Of a stretch of DNA of 64,000 nt, positions 27,409 to 36,709 are shown one piece after another (positions within the stretch are counted from its first letter, which is position 1; each line of letters opens with the position of its first letter). The stretch comes from G963667675 sp963667675 (GTDB taxonomy: Bacteria > Chloroflexota > Dehalococcoidia > Lucifugimonadales > UBA3495): assembly GCA_963667675.1 (NCBI GenBank), contig OY763929.1, positions 1,798,001-1,862,000 on the forward strand, in the 5' to 3' direction. The notes beneath the pieces are model-generated. The model ran no database searches and was not told the DNA's origin. It worked only from the letters and a program-made list of their open reading frames with translations. The position numbers were made by a program, and so were the translations under genes.

Positions 27409-27975
27409 ATGCCTGTAGCATTCCCTTTTCGCTCGTTGCAAAGCTCCCTACGCCTTAACCCAATGCCCGGACACAGTTCGGCAGTCGGCTCCGAAAGGCC
27501 CAAGACCCGCCGGGCAGGGCTTGTGATTCTGCTGCTTCTCTGCGCCGCCTTCTCCATAGCCTCCGTTGCCTGCACCGATACCGCCGGACTTGGCGAGACC
27601 AGCAGCGGTTGGTCTCCCGTAGCGGCCGTAGCCATCCCCGTCGACACCGGCGTCTCAGTCGACCAGACCAGGGACGTCGACCCGCTGGACACTGCCATAA
27701 CCGTAACCGACGTTACCCGTATCGACCTTGGCCAGGTCATCCAATTGGGCGACGAGCGGATGCGGGTCACCGACGCCAGGGAGCAACAACTGGTGGTAGA
27801 CCGGGGAGTGGACGGCACCATCCCTCAGTCCCACTCCGGCCAGGAGCGCATATTCACCATTGGCGACCAGTTCACCGTGTTCGTGGTCACCAAGCAAGGA
27901 GCGGTCCTGGCCTTGCAAGACGACGGTCTGGGAGACCCAAGAATCTTAAAGCCTGACGTAAGACCGGTGCGATAG
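27409..27975 (+). CDS. Putative lipoprotein of unknown function
   Basis: The 188-residue protein has a long basic lead (SERPKTRRAG), a hydrophobic segment LVILLLLCAAFSIA and a possible lipobox ASVAC, followed by an exported domain. That domain contains GQVIQLGDERMRVTDAREQQ, resembling short beta-rich modules found in phage-like or surface proteins, but I cannot name the family. ATG 27463 is an alternative start. It sits between yidD and the PQQ-propeller lipoprotein with no gap, so it is part of the same operon and may function at the membrane surface. Confidence 0.6.
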   Translation: MPVAFPFRSLQSSLRLNPMPGHSSAVGSERPKTRRAGLVILLLLCAAFSIASVACTDTAGLGETSSGWSPVAAVAIPVDTGVSVDQTRDVDPLDTAITVTDVTRIDLGQVIQLGDERMRVTDAREQQLVVDRGVDGTIPQSHSGQERIFTIGDQFTVFVVTKQGAVLALQDDGLGDPRILKPDVRPVR

Positions 27976-29013
27976 GTGAGCGCCAAGGCCGGAAAACGAC
28001 TGTTGCTGGCGGCGGCCGTTGCTGCCCTGTCCCTGGCCCTCGCCGCCTGCGGAGGCTCGGTGAATCAAGGCGCTTACGACCAGCCGGCGCTAGACCGCGG
28101 CATGGTGTACGTCAGCGGAGTCGACGGACGCTTGCAGGCTATCGGCATAGACCCCATAACCGGCGACGTCGCCCAGGACCGCAGCTGGTTCGAGCCGGAT
28201 GGAGACGAGTCTGCCTTGCGGCCACTGGTTAGCGGCCCGGCGCTGTATAGCAACCCCGAATTGCCCCTGGTCTTGGTCGGGTCCGAAGACGGCAACCTCT
28301 ACGCCTACGATGCCGAAATAGGCGGCGACGCCTTGTGGACTTTCCCCGCCGGCGACAAGATTTGGTCAACGCCGGCCATCGAGGGCGGGGTTGCCTACTT
28401 TGGCTCCCACGACCACAATGTGTACGCCGTCAACGTTGTCGACGGGTCGGAAGAATGGCGGTTTGCCACCGGCGGCGCAGTGGCCGGAATGCCGTTGTTG
28501 TTCGAGGACCTGGTGGTAGTCGGCTCCTTCGACAAGAATCTATACGCCCTCGAAGCCGAAACCGGCGCAGAGAGGTGGAGGTTGCCCGGCGATAACTGGT
28601 TTTGGACCGGGGCCGTCGCCAACGGCGACACGATATTCGCTCCCAACATGGACGGCAGGATTTACGCCGTAGATAGGCAGGGCGGCCTCCTCTGGACTCA
28701 CGACCTCGGCTCGGCCATAGTTTCCCGCCCGGCCCTCATAGCCGACGGCCTAGTGGTGGCCGCGAAAAATAGCGGCCACGTAACCCTGTTGAGCGCCGAC
28801 CCCGGCGTCGCCGATGCCGACCGCGTGATCGACTCCGAATTTGTCACCAGCGGAGAGATAAAGGCGCCCTTGTTCGTAAGCGGCAACACGGTGTACGTCG
28901 GCACCCAGGATAGCACCGTCATACGCTTGGACGTTCGGACCGACCGGGCCGGGCGTCCCGACCTGGATGAAGTGTGGTGCTGGGACACCAAATCCAATAG
29001 CAGTTGCCAGTAA
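27976..29013 (+). CDS. PQQ-like beta-propeller lipoprotein (BamB-like)
   Basis: The 345-residue protein has a lipoprotein signal (KRLLLAAAVAALSLALAACG, Cys near residue 25) and a series of WD/PQQ-like blades, each with an A-x-D-x-x-x-G-x-x-x-W pattern: YAYDAEIGGDALWTFPAG, YAVNVVDGSEEWRFATGG, YALEAETGAERWRLPG and YAVDRQGGLLWTHDLG. Such propellers scaffold membrane complexes, as BamB does. The position directly before yidC suggests a role with membrane protein biogenesis (inference). GTG start at 27976, immediately after the previous stop. Confidence 0.82.
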   Translation: MSAKAGKRLLLAAAVAALSLALAACGGSVNQGAYDQPALDRGMVYVSGVDGRLQAIGIDPITGDVAQDRSWFEPDGDESALRPLVSGPALYSNPELPLVLVGSEDGNLYAYDAEIGGDALWTFPAGDKIWSTPAIEGGVAYFGSHDHNVYAVNVVDGSEEWRFATGGAVAGMPLLFEDLVVVGSFDKNLYALEAETGAERWRLPGDNWFWTGAVANGDTIFAPNMDGRIYAVDRQGGLLWTHDLGSAIVSRPALIADGLVVAAKNSGHVTLLSADPGVADADRVIDSEFVTSGEIKAPLFVSGNTVYVGTQDSTVIRLDVRTDRAGRPDLDEVWCWDTKSNSSCQ

Positions 29014-29063
29014 TTTTTGACCAAATCACTTGACCTTGTGTCCTGAAAGGTAGGGGGATTAAT

Positions 29064-30023
29064 TTGGAGCCCTTTTGGGCATTAATCGACATCGCCAACT
29101 CCGTGGTCCAGGCCGCCTTCAACCCCTGGACCGACTTGATCATTCGGCCCATGCTGAACATCCTGATGGTCTTGTACGTCATCAGCTTCAGCCAGATGGG
29201 CATCGCCATCATCCTCTTCACCGTCTTGGTCCGGTTGGTCACCTTGCCCCTCACCGTCCGCCAGATACGCCAGATGCGGTCGATGAGCACCCTCCAGCCC
29301 AAGATCAAGGAAATCCAGGACCGCTACGGCCGCGACCGCGCCCGCGTGTCCCAGGAGACCATGCGCCTCTACCGCGAAGCGGGAGTGAACCCCATCGGCT
29401 GCCTGGGGCCGTTGGTCGTCCAGATACCCATCCTCTTCGGCCTCTACCGCGTCCTGGTCCAGACCCTCTTCACCAGGCCCGATGACCTGGTCGGCCTGTC
29501 CGAAAAGATTTACGGTGTCTGGCCCTTCTCCGCCGCCTTTTCCTTTGCGCCCCTGGACCCCGGTTTCCTCTGGCTGGACCTGTCCGAACCCGACCCCCTG
29601 ACCCTGCCTATCCCCCTGCTCGTGTTCGTCACCACCTGGGTCCAGCAGAAAATGACCATGACCCCGTCCACAGACCCCCGCCAGCAGGGCAACCAGACCA
29701 TGATGCTGTGGATGATGCCGCTGATGATAGCCTTCTTTTCGCTGTCATTCCCCAGCGGTCTCGCCCTGTACTGGATTGTCTCCAATATCATCGGCATAGG
29801 CATACAATACTTTATAATCGGGTGGACTCCCTTATTCCCGCTTTTCCCCAAGGCGGAGCCGGCGCCTGAACCCAGCCAGCCGGCGCGGGAAGAAGAGTCC
29901 CAGGAGATAGTTGAACATGGAAGTGCGAGTCATGACCGGCCGGTCCGTCGAAGAAGCAATAGAGCTGGCCCTCAAAGAGCTAGACGCCGACCGAGACGAG
30001 GCCGAGGTAGAAATACTAAGTAG
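29064..30023 (+). CDS. yidC: YidC/Oxa1 family membrane protein insertase
   Basis: The 319-residue protein is the short, Gram-positive/Oxa1-like form without a large periplasmic domain. It has the five-segment core: IAIILFTVLVRLVTLPLT (with the conserved Arg in the groove) near residues 55-72, the coiled cytoplasmic hairpin IKEIQDRYGRDRARVSQE, VNPIGCLGPLVVQIPILFGL near 110 and the last segments after FVTTWVQQKMTM. The tail is very basic (RPVRRRSNRAGPQRARRRPR), as in ribosome-binding tails. TTG start at 29064 after AGGGGG. Its last 107 bases overlap jag in another frame. Confidence 0.93.
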   Translation: MEPFWALIDIANSVVQAAFNPWTDLIIRPMLNILMVLYVISFSQMGIAIILFTVLVRLVTLPLTVRQIRQMRSMSTLQPKIKEIQDRYGRDRARVSQETMRLYREAGVNPIGCLGPLVVQIPILFGLYRVLVQTLFTRPDDLVGLSEKIYGVWPFSAAFSFAPLDPGFLWLDLSEPDPLTLPIPLLVFVTTWVQQKMTMTPSTDPRQQGNQTMMLWMMPLMIAFFSLSFPSGLALYWIVSNIIGIGIQYFIIGWTPLFPLFPKAEPAPEPSQPAREEESQEIVEHGSASHDRPVRRRSNRAGPQRARRRPRRGRGRNTK

Positions 30024-30561
30024 GGGAAAGGCCGGCTTTCTTGGTATCGGAGCCGAGCTTGCCCGCGTCCGCGTCACCAAGGTTGCCAAGGGCGGCAGCG
30101 CCGCCTCTTTGGCCAACGAGACCCTCAGCAAGATTCTTGGCGCCGCCCAGGTCAACGTCAGCCGGACATTGCGGGCTGCTCACGACCCCGACGCGGGTGG
30201 GCCTATCATCGACCTCAGCGGCGACGACTCCGGCCTCTTGATTGGCCGCCGCGGCATGACCCTCCAGTCCCTTCAGTTCGTGGTCAATCTCATCGTCAGG
30301 AAACAATTCGGCGAAGACGTAAGAGTCATCCTGGACGTTGAAGGCTACCGGAAACGGCGCGAGAGTTCACTGCGCGACATGGCCTCCAAAGTAGCCAGCC
30401 GGGTGGTCCAGTCCAACCGCAGCGTCACCCTCGAACCCATGTCCCCTGCCGACCGGCGCATCATCCACACCGCCTTAAGCGATTACCCCGGCGTCAACAC
30501 CGAAAGCATGGGCGTGGGCGAAAACCGCAAAGTGACCATCATGCCGGCGCCCCGCAGTTGA
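29917..30561 (+). CDS. jag: Jag/SpoIIIJ-associated RNA-binding protein (KH-R3H)
   Basis: The 214-residue protein has the Jag N-terminal domain (TGRSVEEAIELALKELDADR, then GKAGFLGIG), a KH-like domain with GLLIGRRGMTLQSLQFVVN near residue 108 and an R3H domain whose key R-x-x-x-H appears as MSPADRRIIHTAL near 180. It is a cytoplasmic RNA-binding protein conserved with yidC. It overlaps the 3' end of yidC by 107 bases, much longer than usual, so the yidC tail and the Jag_N domain are encoded in two frames of the same DNA. Confidence 0.92.
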   Translation: MEVRVMTGRSVEEAIELALKELDADRDEAEVEILSRGKAGFLGIGAELARVRVTKVAKGGSAASLANETLSKILGAAQVNVSRTLRAAHDPDAGGPIIDLSGDDSGLLIGRRGMTLQSLQFVVNLIVRKQFGEDVRVILDVEGYRKRRESSLRDMASKVASRVVQSNRSVTLEPMSPADRRIIHTALSDYPGVNTESMGVGENRKVTIMPAPRS

Positions 30562-30705
30562 TTACCGAATGGGAAGACTTTCGGATTCGATTTCCCTCAA
30601 TCGAGAGTGCGTGCCGGCTCGCGATTTCCATGTACGCCGGAGCGTCCATAGGCCGGTGTTGACTGGCTTACAGTGCCTTGCGTCTACGTCTGTCCAATAG
30701 TCCGG

Positions 30706-30734
30706 TTGACCTAAGCCCTCCATGAAAATACAAT
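30706..30734 (+). promoter_or_regulatory. Sigma70-type promoter of purF, implying a leaderless mRNA
   Basis: TTGACC (30706-30711) and TACAAT (30729-30734) are separated by 17 bases. The expected start of transcription, about seven bases later, falls on the GTG start codon of purF at 30741, and no ribosome site lies upstream. Confidence 0.65.
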
Positions 30735-30740
30735 AGTCAC

Positions 30741-32210
30741 GTGAGGACACATTTGGACTCTTACGAGCTCCAATCGCCCTTTGACCACCCCCGTGAGGAG
30801 TGTGGGGTCGTGGCGGCTTACGTGCCTGGTGGGGAGGCCAGCCGCTTGGCCTTCTTCGGCCTGTTTGCCCTCCAGCACCGGGGGCAGGAAAGCGCCGGCA
30901 TCGCCGCCTCCAACGGCTCCGGCATCAACGTCCACTCCGAGATGGGCCTGGTCAGCCAGATTTTCAGAGAGCCCGACTTCTACCCGCTGTCCGGCGATTT
31001 CGCCATCGGCCACACTCGCTACTCCACCACCGGCAGCAGCCAGTTGTGCAACGCCCAGCCCATCCTGGTACAAGGACACCACGGCCAGGTGGCCCTGGCC
31101 AGCAACGGCAACCTCACCAACGCCCTCCAACTAAAGAAGCACCTCCAGCAGTCCTGGAATTGCGCCTTCTCCTCCACCACCGACACCGAAGTGTTCGCCT
31201 ACCTGCTGGCCAACGCCAACGGCTCAACCTGGGAAGAGCGGTTTTTCCACTGCATGCGCCAAGTCGAAGGGGCCTACTCCGTCGTTTCCCTGACAGAGGA
31301 CACCCTCTTGGCCGCCCGCGACCCCCTTGGAATCCGGCCCCTCTGCCTGGGACAGCTTAACGACGGCTGGGTCGTCGCTTCCGAGAGCTGCGCCCTGGAC
31401 CACGTCGGCGCCGCCTACCTGCGAGAACTGGAGCCGGGAGAAGTCATAGCCATCGACAACAACGGCTTCCGGTCGTCCACTTGGCCGGGAAGCAAGGGCG
31501 AGCGGGCCCTGTGCGTCTTCGAGTTCATATACTTCTCACGCCCCGACACTCAACTCGACGGCAAGCTGGTGCACCGCGTCCGCCAGGAGTTGGGCGCAGA
31601 GTTGGCCAGGGAACACCCCGTCGACGCCGACCTGGTCATCGGAATACCCGACTCCTCCATTGCCGCTGCCGTCGGCTACGCCCGTGAGTCCGGCATCCCA
31701 TACAGCGAAGGTCTGATTAAGAACCGCTACGTCGGCCGTACCTTCATCGAGCCCGAGCAGCAGATTCGCGATTTGGGTGTCCGGCAAAAGTTCAACCCCC
31801 TGGCCGAGGTTATCAAGGGACAACGCTTGGTGGTGGTCGACGACAGCATCGTCCGCGGCACCACCACGCCCCACGTGGTCGGCTTGCTCCGCAAGGCCGG
31901 CGCCCGCGAGGTCCACGTGCGGGTGTGCGCTCCTCCCATCAAGTACCCTTGCCACTTGGGAGTCGACATACCCACCCGCAGCGAGCTTATCGCCAACAGC
32001 AACAGCGTGGAGCAAATCCAAACACTGATTGACGCCGACTCTTTGGGCTACCTTAGTGTCGATGGCCTCATGAAGGTCGTCGATGGCTCCGGCGGCGGCT
32101 TTTGCAACGCCTGTTTCACCGGTAACTATCCCGTGCCCGTCCAGCTTGAGCTTTCCAAGATAGCCTTGGAGCAAGCTGACCAAGAGCAAGTTGCCCAAGA
32201 GTCTAGTTAG
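30741..32210 (+). CDS. purF: Amidophosphoribosyltransferase
   Basis: The 489-residue enzyme catalyses the first committed step of purine synthesis, transfer of glutamine amide to PRPP. After a short propeptide the catalytic Cys lies in PREECGVVAAY near residue 21. The glutaminase domain follows (ALQHRGQESAG, GHTRYST), and the PRPP-binding loop is VVVDDSIVRGTT near residue 370. Cysteines in CVFEFIYFS and FCNACFTGN are the Fe-S cluster ligands of the Bacillus-type enzyme. The start GTG at 30741 coincides with the predicted transcription start. purM and purH follow. Confidence 0.97.
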   Translation: MRTHLDSYELQSPFDHPREECGVVAAYVPGGEASRLAFFGLFALQHRGQESAGIAASNGSGINVHSEMGLVSQIFREPDFYPLSGDFAIGHTRYSTTGSSQLCNAQPILVQGHHGQVALASNGNLTNALQLKKHLQQSWNCAFSSTTDTEVFAYLLANANGSTWEERFFHCMRQVEGAYSVVSLTEDTLLAARDPLGIRPLCLGQLNDGWVVASESCALDHVGAAYLRELEPGEVIAIDNNGFRSSTWPGSKGERALCVFEFIYFSRPDTQLDGKLVHRVRQELGAELAREHPVDADLVIGIPDSSIAAAVGYARESGIPYSEGLIKNRYVGRTFIEPEQQIRDLGVRQKFNPLAEVIKGQRLVVVDDSIVRGTTTPHVVGLLRKAGAREVHVRVCAPPIKYPCHLGVDIPTRSELIANSNSVEQIQTLIDADSLGYLSVDGLMKVVDGSGGGFCNACFTGNYPVPVQLELSKIALEQADQEQVAQESS

Positions 32211-32272
32211 GTTGGCTAACCTCCAAGGCTTGGGATTTTGACGCGCCGACACCCCCAACCTGCCGTTGGGGG

Positions 32273-33319
32273 ATGCTTGAGCGAGAGTATGCCGAGTTGA
32301 CCAGCGACTCTTACCGCCTGTCCGGCGTAGACCTGGACGCTATGAACGGCCTGAAGGACCGCATCAAGGCCTTCGCCGCCATGAGCCACGGCCCCGAGGT
32401 CCTCGACTCCGCCGGCAGCTTTGCCGGCCTGTACCTGTTGACCGGTTATGACCAGCCCGTCCTGGTGGCCAGCGCCGACGGCGTGGGCACCAAGCTCAAG
32501 ATTGCCGCCTACCTGGACCACTTCGAGTCCGTGGGCCAGGACCTCGTTTCCCTCAACGTTAACGACATCCTGACCAAGGGCGCTGCGCCCCTCTTTTTCC
32601 TCGACTACGTCGCCTTCAGCAGCCTCGACGACCAGCAGATGGACACCCTGCTCCGGGGCATTGTGTGGGGTTGCCGGGAAGTGGGTTGCGCCTTGATCGG
32701 CGGCGAGACGGCCCAGTTGCCCGGGGTCTACTCTTCCGGCGAATTCGACTTAGCCGGATTCGTCGTAGGGGCGGTGGAGCTCGACCGGCTCATCGACGGC
32801 AAGAGCATCGAGCCCGGCGACGTTTTGCTCGGCCTCCCGTCCTCCGGCGTGCATACCAACGGCTTCTCGCTGGTGCGGCGGGTGTTCGGAATCGACGAAA
32901 ATCCGTCGGTATTGTTCCGCCGATACGACGACCTTGGCCATCAATTGGGAGAGGAGTTGCTCATCCGCCACCGGTGCTACCACCCTTCGCTAAAGCCGGC
33001 TCTGGGATTGGCCAAGGGGCTAGCCCACATAACCGGCGGCGGCCTGCCCGGCAAGATGCCCGCCATCCTGCCCGACGACGTAGCCGCATCCTTCCAGCTG
33101 GGTTCCTGGCAGGCGCCCCCAATCTTCAACCTCATCCAACGCACCGGAAGCATCGCTCAAGAAGAGATGTATAGCGTCTTCAACATGGGCCTGGGCATGG
33201 TGGCCGTATGCAGCGAGGATGATGTCACGCCTTTCCAAGAGTTGCTCCCCGAGGCCGCCGCCGTTGGCCGCATCGTAGCCAGGGACGGCGACGCCCAAGT
33301 GGTCTTGGCTGGCAGCTAG
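32273..33319 (+). CDS. purM: Phosphoribosylformylglycinamidine cyclo-ligase
   Basis: The 348-residue protein is AIR synthetase, which closes the imidazole ring from FGAM using ATP. Characteristic segments are VASADGVGTKLKIA near residue 64, DLVSLNVNDILTKGAAPLFF, GCALIGGETAQLPG (glycine-rich ATP loop, near 141) and SSGVHTNGFSLVRR. It sits 62 bases after purF and immediately before purH, so the three form a purine operon. Confidence 0.97.
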   Translation: MLEREYAELTSDSYRLSGVDLDAMNGLKDRIKAFAAMSHGPEVLDSAGSFAGLYLLTGYDQPVLVASADGVGTKLKIAAYLDHFESVGQDLVSLNVNDILTKGAAPLFFLDYVAFSSLDDQQMDTLLRGIVWGCREVGCALIGGETAQLPGVYSSGEFDLAGFVVGAVELDRLIDGKSIEPGDVLLGLPSSGVHTNGFSLVRRVFGIDENPSVLFRRYDDLGHQLGEELLIRHRCYHPSLKPALGLAKGLAHITGGGLPGKMPAILPDDVAASFQLGSWQAPPIFNLIQRTGSIAQEEMYSVFNMGLGMVAVCSEDDVTPFQELLPEAAAVGRIVARDGDAQVVLAGS

Positions 33320-33410
33320 ATGATTGTCCCCGTGCATTCCTGCAAGCTTGCCGTGCCGTCATGCCCGGCGCCCATCACTCTGGAGCTTTAGCGTAGGAGT
33401 CGACCTGAAA

Positions 33411-34943
33411 TTGAGAGCGTTACTGAGCGTCTACGACAAGACCGGAATAGTCGAGTTCGCCGCAAGCCTCGCCCAAGCCGGATTTGAGCTTATCAGCACC
33501 GGCGGCACCCACAGCGCATTGACCCGGGAGGGCGGCTTGCCGGTGCGCCAGGTCTCCGAAGTAACCGGCTCTCCCGAAATCCTGGAAGGACGGGTGAAGA
33601 CCCTTCACCCTGTAATCCACGGCGGCTTGTTGGCCCGCCGGGACTCCCCCGATCACCTTGCTCAACTGGCAGAGCACGGCATAGACCTCATAGACATGGT
33701 AGTCGTCAATCTATATCCCTTTGTAGAGACCATCAGCAGGGCCGGAGTGACCCTCGCCGAGGCATTGGAGAACATAGACATCGGCGGGCCCACAATGTTA
33801 AGGGCCGCGGCCAAGAACTTCCCGTCCGTTACCGTAGTAGTAGACCCGGCGGATTACTCCTGGGTCGCCGACAAGACCACCGCGGGGTCCCTGACCGCTG
33901 AAGACCGCCGCGGTCTGGCAGCCAAGGCTTTCCGCCACGTCTCCGAGTACGATACCGCCGTAGCCGCTTACCTGGCGGACGATGCCGCAGACGCTTCAGA
34001 ACTGCCGGGCAGCCTGGCCTTGTCTTTCACCCGGACCGCCTCTCTCCGCTACGGCGAGAACCCCCACCAGCGCGGCGCGCTCTACACCCTGGCAGGAGCC
34101 CCTGCCCACGGTCTCGCCGCTGCCCGGCAGTTACACGGCCGGGAACTTTCCTACAACAACCTGATGGACGCCGACGCCGTTTGGCGCACCGTCAGCGACT
34201 TCGAAGACTCCACCGTCGCCGTCGTCAAGCACGGCAACCCCTGCGGCCTCGCCTCTCGCGACGATCAAGCTGAGGCCTACCGCCTGGCCTATGAAGGCGA
34301 CTCCGTCTCCGCTTTCGGCGGCATCGTCGGCTACAACCGCCCGGTGACCCTGGCTGCTGCCCAGGCGATGGGTCCGGTGTTCTACGAAGTAGTAGTCGCC
34401 CCAGGCTACGAGCCGGAAGCCCTGGAAACCCTGCAAAAGAAACGCAACCTCAGGATTCTCGCCGTGGAACAAGCCAACGGGCCAGCAGGCTACGACCTGA
34501 GGCCCGTCAGCGGCGGCCTGCTGGTTCAAGACCCCGACGACCTCAGCGAAGACCCCTCGACCTGGAAGACCGTTACCAACCGCCAGCCCACCAAGGAAGA
34601 ACTCCAAGACCTGGCCTTTGCCTGGAAAGCGGCCAAGCACATCAAGTCCAACGCCATCGTCTTTGCCAAAGACCGCGCCTTGGTCGGCATGGGCGCAGGC
34701 CAGCCCAACCGGGTCGTCAGCGTCCACTTGTCCCAGCGCACCGCCGGCGAGAAGGCCCAAGGCAGTGTCCTGGCCTCCGACGCCTTCTTCCCATTCCCCG
34801 ACAATATAGAACTGGCTGCCGCAGCGGGCGTCGAAGCTATCGTCCAGCCCGGCGGCTCCATCAGGGACTCCGAGGTCATAGAAGCGGCCAACGCCGCCGG
34901 CTTGGCCATGGTCTTCACTGGAGTCCGCCACTTCCGCCACTAG
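33411..34943 (+). CDS. purH: Bifunctional AICAR transformylase/IMP cyclohydrolase
   Basis: The 510-residue enzyme performs the last two steps of IMP synthesis. The N-terminal cyclohydrolase domain shows LLSVYDKTGIVEFA, STGGTHSALT and the VVVNLYPF strand. The C-terminal transformylase domain has LRYGENPHQRGALY, KHGNPCGLAS and SDAFFPFPD. A longer open frame begins at 33324, but TTG 33411 after AGGAG gives the family's usual length and homology start. Last of the purF-purM-purH operon. Confidence 0.96.
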   Translation: MRALLSVYDKTGIVEFAASLAQAGFELISTGGTHSALTREGGLPVRQVSEVTGSPEILEGRVKTLHPVIHGGLLARRDSPDHLAQLAEHGIDLIDMVVVNLYPFVETISRAGVTLAEALENIDIGGPTMLRAAAKNFPSVTVVVDPADYSWVADKTTAGSLTAEDRRGLAAKAFRHVSEYDTAVAAYLADDAADASELPGSLALSFTRTASLRYGENPHQRGALYTLAGAPAHGLAAARQLHGRELSYNNLMDADAVWRTVSDFEDSTVAVVKHGNPCGLASRDDQAEAYRLAYEGDSVSAFGGIVGYNRPVTLAAAQAMGPVFYEVVVAPGYEPEALETLQKKRNLRILAVEQANGPAGYDLRPVSGGLLVQDPDDLSEDPSTWKTVTNRQPTKEELQDLAFAWKAAKHIKSNAIVFAKDRALVGMGAGQPNRVVSVHLSQRTAGEKAQGSVLASDAFFPFPDNIELAAAAGVEAIVQPGGSIRDSEVIEAANAAGLAMVFTGVRHFRH

Positions 34944-35027
34944 TCGTTGGCCCTTGAGGCGGCAAGTTCTCGACAAGATGAAACACCACGATTCGGTCAG
35001 CAGGAGCCACTGGGGACGGAGGCAAGG

Positions 35028-35771
35028 ATGACGGCCACAGTCGATATCGTTATACCCGTATACAACGAAGAACAGGCCTTGCCTCGGAGCATCGTCATTC
35101 TGGTCGATTTCCTGAAGGCCAACCTCCGCAACCCCTGGCAGATAGTCATCGCCGACAACGCCTCCACCGACAAGACCCAGTCGGTCTCAGAAATGTTGTG
35201 CGAGCGGTATTCAGGCGTCAACTACCTCCACATACCCCAAAAGGGGCGGGGGCGAGCCCTCAGGGCGGCTTGCCTGGATAGCGCCGCCGACATAGTCAGC
35301 TACATGGACGTCGACCTGTCCACCGACCTGTCCCACTTCCCCCCACTGGTCGAGTCATTGCAGCAGGGTTACCACATCGCTATAGGCAGCCGTTTGAGCA
35401 GAGGATCCAGGGTCACCCGCTCTCTCAAACGTGAAGTCGTCTCCCGCAGCTATAACCTGCTGATTAAGTCCATGTTCTTCACGCCCTTTCGCGATGCTCA
35501 ATGCGGCTTCAAGGCCATGACCCGTCAGGCTGCCCGGGCCATTATCCCCCACGTCAAGAACGACAACTGGTTCTTCGACACCGAACTGCTGATTATCGCC
35601 GCCAAACGCGGCTACCGCATCAAGGAAATCCCAGTGAAGTGGGACGACGACCCCAACACCACCGTCAACATAGCCCGGACCGCTGCTGAGGACTTAGCCG
35701 GCCTGCTCCGTTTGCGCTTCGGCGGCATCCCCCGGGTCTCCCCTCCCCCAGCCAGCGACGACCAGCCCTGA
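35028..35771 (+). CDS. Family 2 glycosyltransferase (polyprenyl-phosphate sugar type)
   Basis: The 247-residue protein is a soluble GT-A enzyme like dolichyl-phosphate mannose/glucose synthases. It has the nucleotide-binding start DIVIPVYNEEQALPRSI, ADNASTDKT, the metal-binding DVDLSTD at about residue 96 (D-x-D) and the conserved GAQCGFKAMTR-type block, here FRDAQCGFKAMTRQAA. No C-terminal membrane segments are visible. It would load a sugar on a lipid carrier for surface glycans. ATG 35028 follows GGAGGCAAGG. It lies after purH and just before a strong terminator. Confidence 0.88.
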   Translation: MTATVDIVIPVYNEEQALPRSIVILVDFLKANLRNPWQIVIADNASTDKTQSVSEMLCERYSGVNYLHIPQKGRGRALRAACLDSAADIVSYMDVDLSTDLSHFPPLVESLQQGYHIAIGSRLSRGSRVTRSLKREVVSRSYNLLIKSMFFTPFRDAQCGFKAMTRQAARAIIPHVKNDNWFFDTELLIIAAKRGYRIKEIPVKWDDDPNTTVNIARTAAEDLAGLLRLRFGGIPRVSPPPASDDQP

Positions 35772-35782
35772 CGAACAAGAAA

Positions 35783-35806
35783 AGGGCTCCGACATATCGG
35801 AGCCCT
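35783..35806. terminator. Intrinsic terminator, probably bidirectional
   Basis: A perfect 10-bp stem (AGGGCTCCGA/TCGGAGCCCT) with a CATA loop is followed by CTTT on the plus strand and preceded by AAGAAAA, which reads as a T-tract on the minus strand. It lies between the convergent glycosyltransferase and the frameshifted two-domain gene. Confidence 0.85.
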
Positions 35807-35876
35807 CTTTAACCCTATGGGTGTTGGTACGCGCGCCTCGCGCGCGATCATAAGCCGTGGCTGCGCCTGGGATCGT

Positions 35877-36709
35877 TTAGGCGGCTGCCCCTATCTTGGG
35901 CATGTGCTCCGCTTCCAACTCCATGCACCGCTCCTCGATCTTCACCAGCTTTTTCCTGGATCAGCCTCTCGTCCAGGTCGGCGGCCACGGTGGGATACCC
36001 CGCCCGCTCGATCATCGCTCGCAGCTTGCCCGTCTTGAACTGGTTTAGGGTCCACCGTAGGGTCTCCCCGGAGGTCGTCACGTCCCAGTAAATCCGCACG
36101 TCTTGGTTGCGCGGGCCGTAGTGATAGTGGGGTGCATCCTTGAAGCAGTCGAATGCCAGCAACTCCACTTCCTGGTCGGCGATGTCCCCTAAGACGTGAA
36201 TCGCTACCCCTCCGTTGTTGATGGACGGAATATGGCGGAACTCCAGGCCGAACCTGATGTTGCCCGCCTCGATCATGTCGCCGTCCTCCATCTCCCGCAT
36301 CGGGTGCAGCACGGTGCGACGGTCCTCCAGGGCAATCCTCCGCGATGTCGCCTCCAACTCGTCCAGGGTAGCCTCAGGCACCGGATTCGCTTCCAGGTCG
36401 TCGGCCAACTCTTCGTATCCGGCTCGGCGCACCATCGCCGGCAGGTTGTTCCGGATGTTGTCCAGCGTCCAAACTCAACGGATTCCCCGCCGTGGTCTTG
36501 TCCAGGTAAAGCCGTATGTTGAAGTTCTCCGGGCCGTAGTGATAGTGGGGCGCTTGGTCGAAACAGTCAAACCGCAGAATCTCCGTGTCCTTGTCTTCCA
36601 CCTGGGAATAGACCTGAAGGCACAGGCCTTGGTCGTTCATTATCTCCGCTCGGTACTTCAATACGAAGTCCACTGGCCCCGCGTTTATGACGTTACTGCC
36701 CTTTTCCAT
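35877..36709 (-). pseudogene. Two-domain HYHYGP-motif protein, interrupted by two frameshifts
   Basis: Three minus-strand frames join into one protein of about 277 residues. The first, from ATG 36709 after AGGAGGG, contains FDCFDQAPHYHYGPENFNIR. At about 36471 one extra T (TTT for TT) shifts frame; homology continues with WTLDNIRNN and then a second domain with FDCFKDAPHYHYGPRNQDVR. At about 35944 an extra A (five instead of four) again shifts frame, and the expected tail KLVKIEERCMELEAEHMPK runs to a stop at 35877. The His-x-His motif in each repeat could bind metal. The family is unknown to me. Either the gene is decaying or both indels are sequencing errors in homopolymers. Confidence 0.7.
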
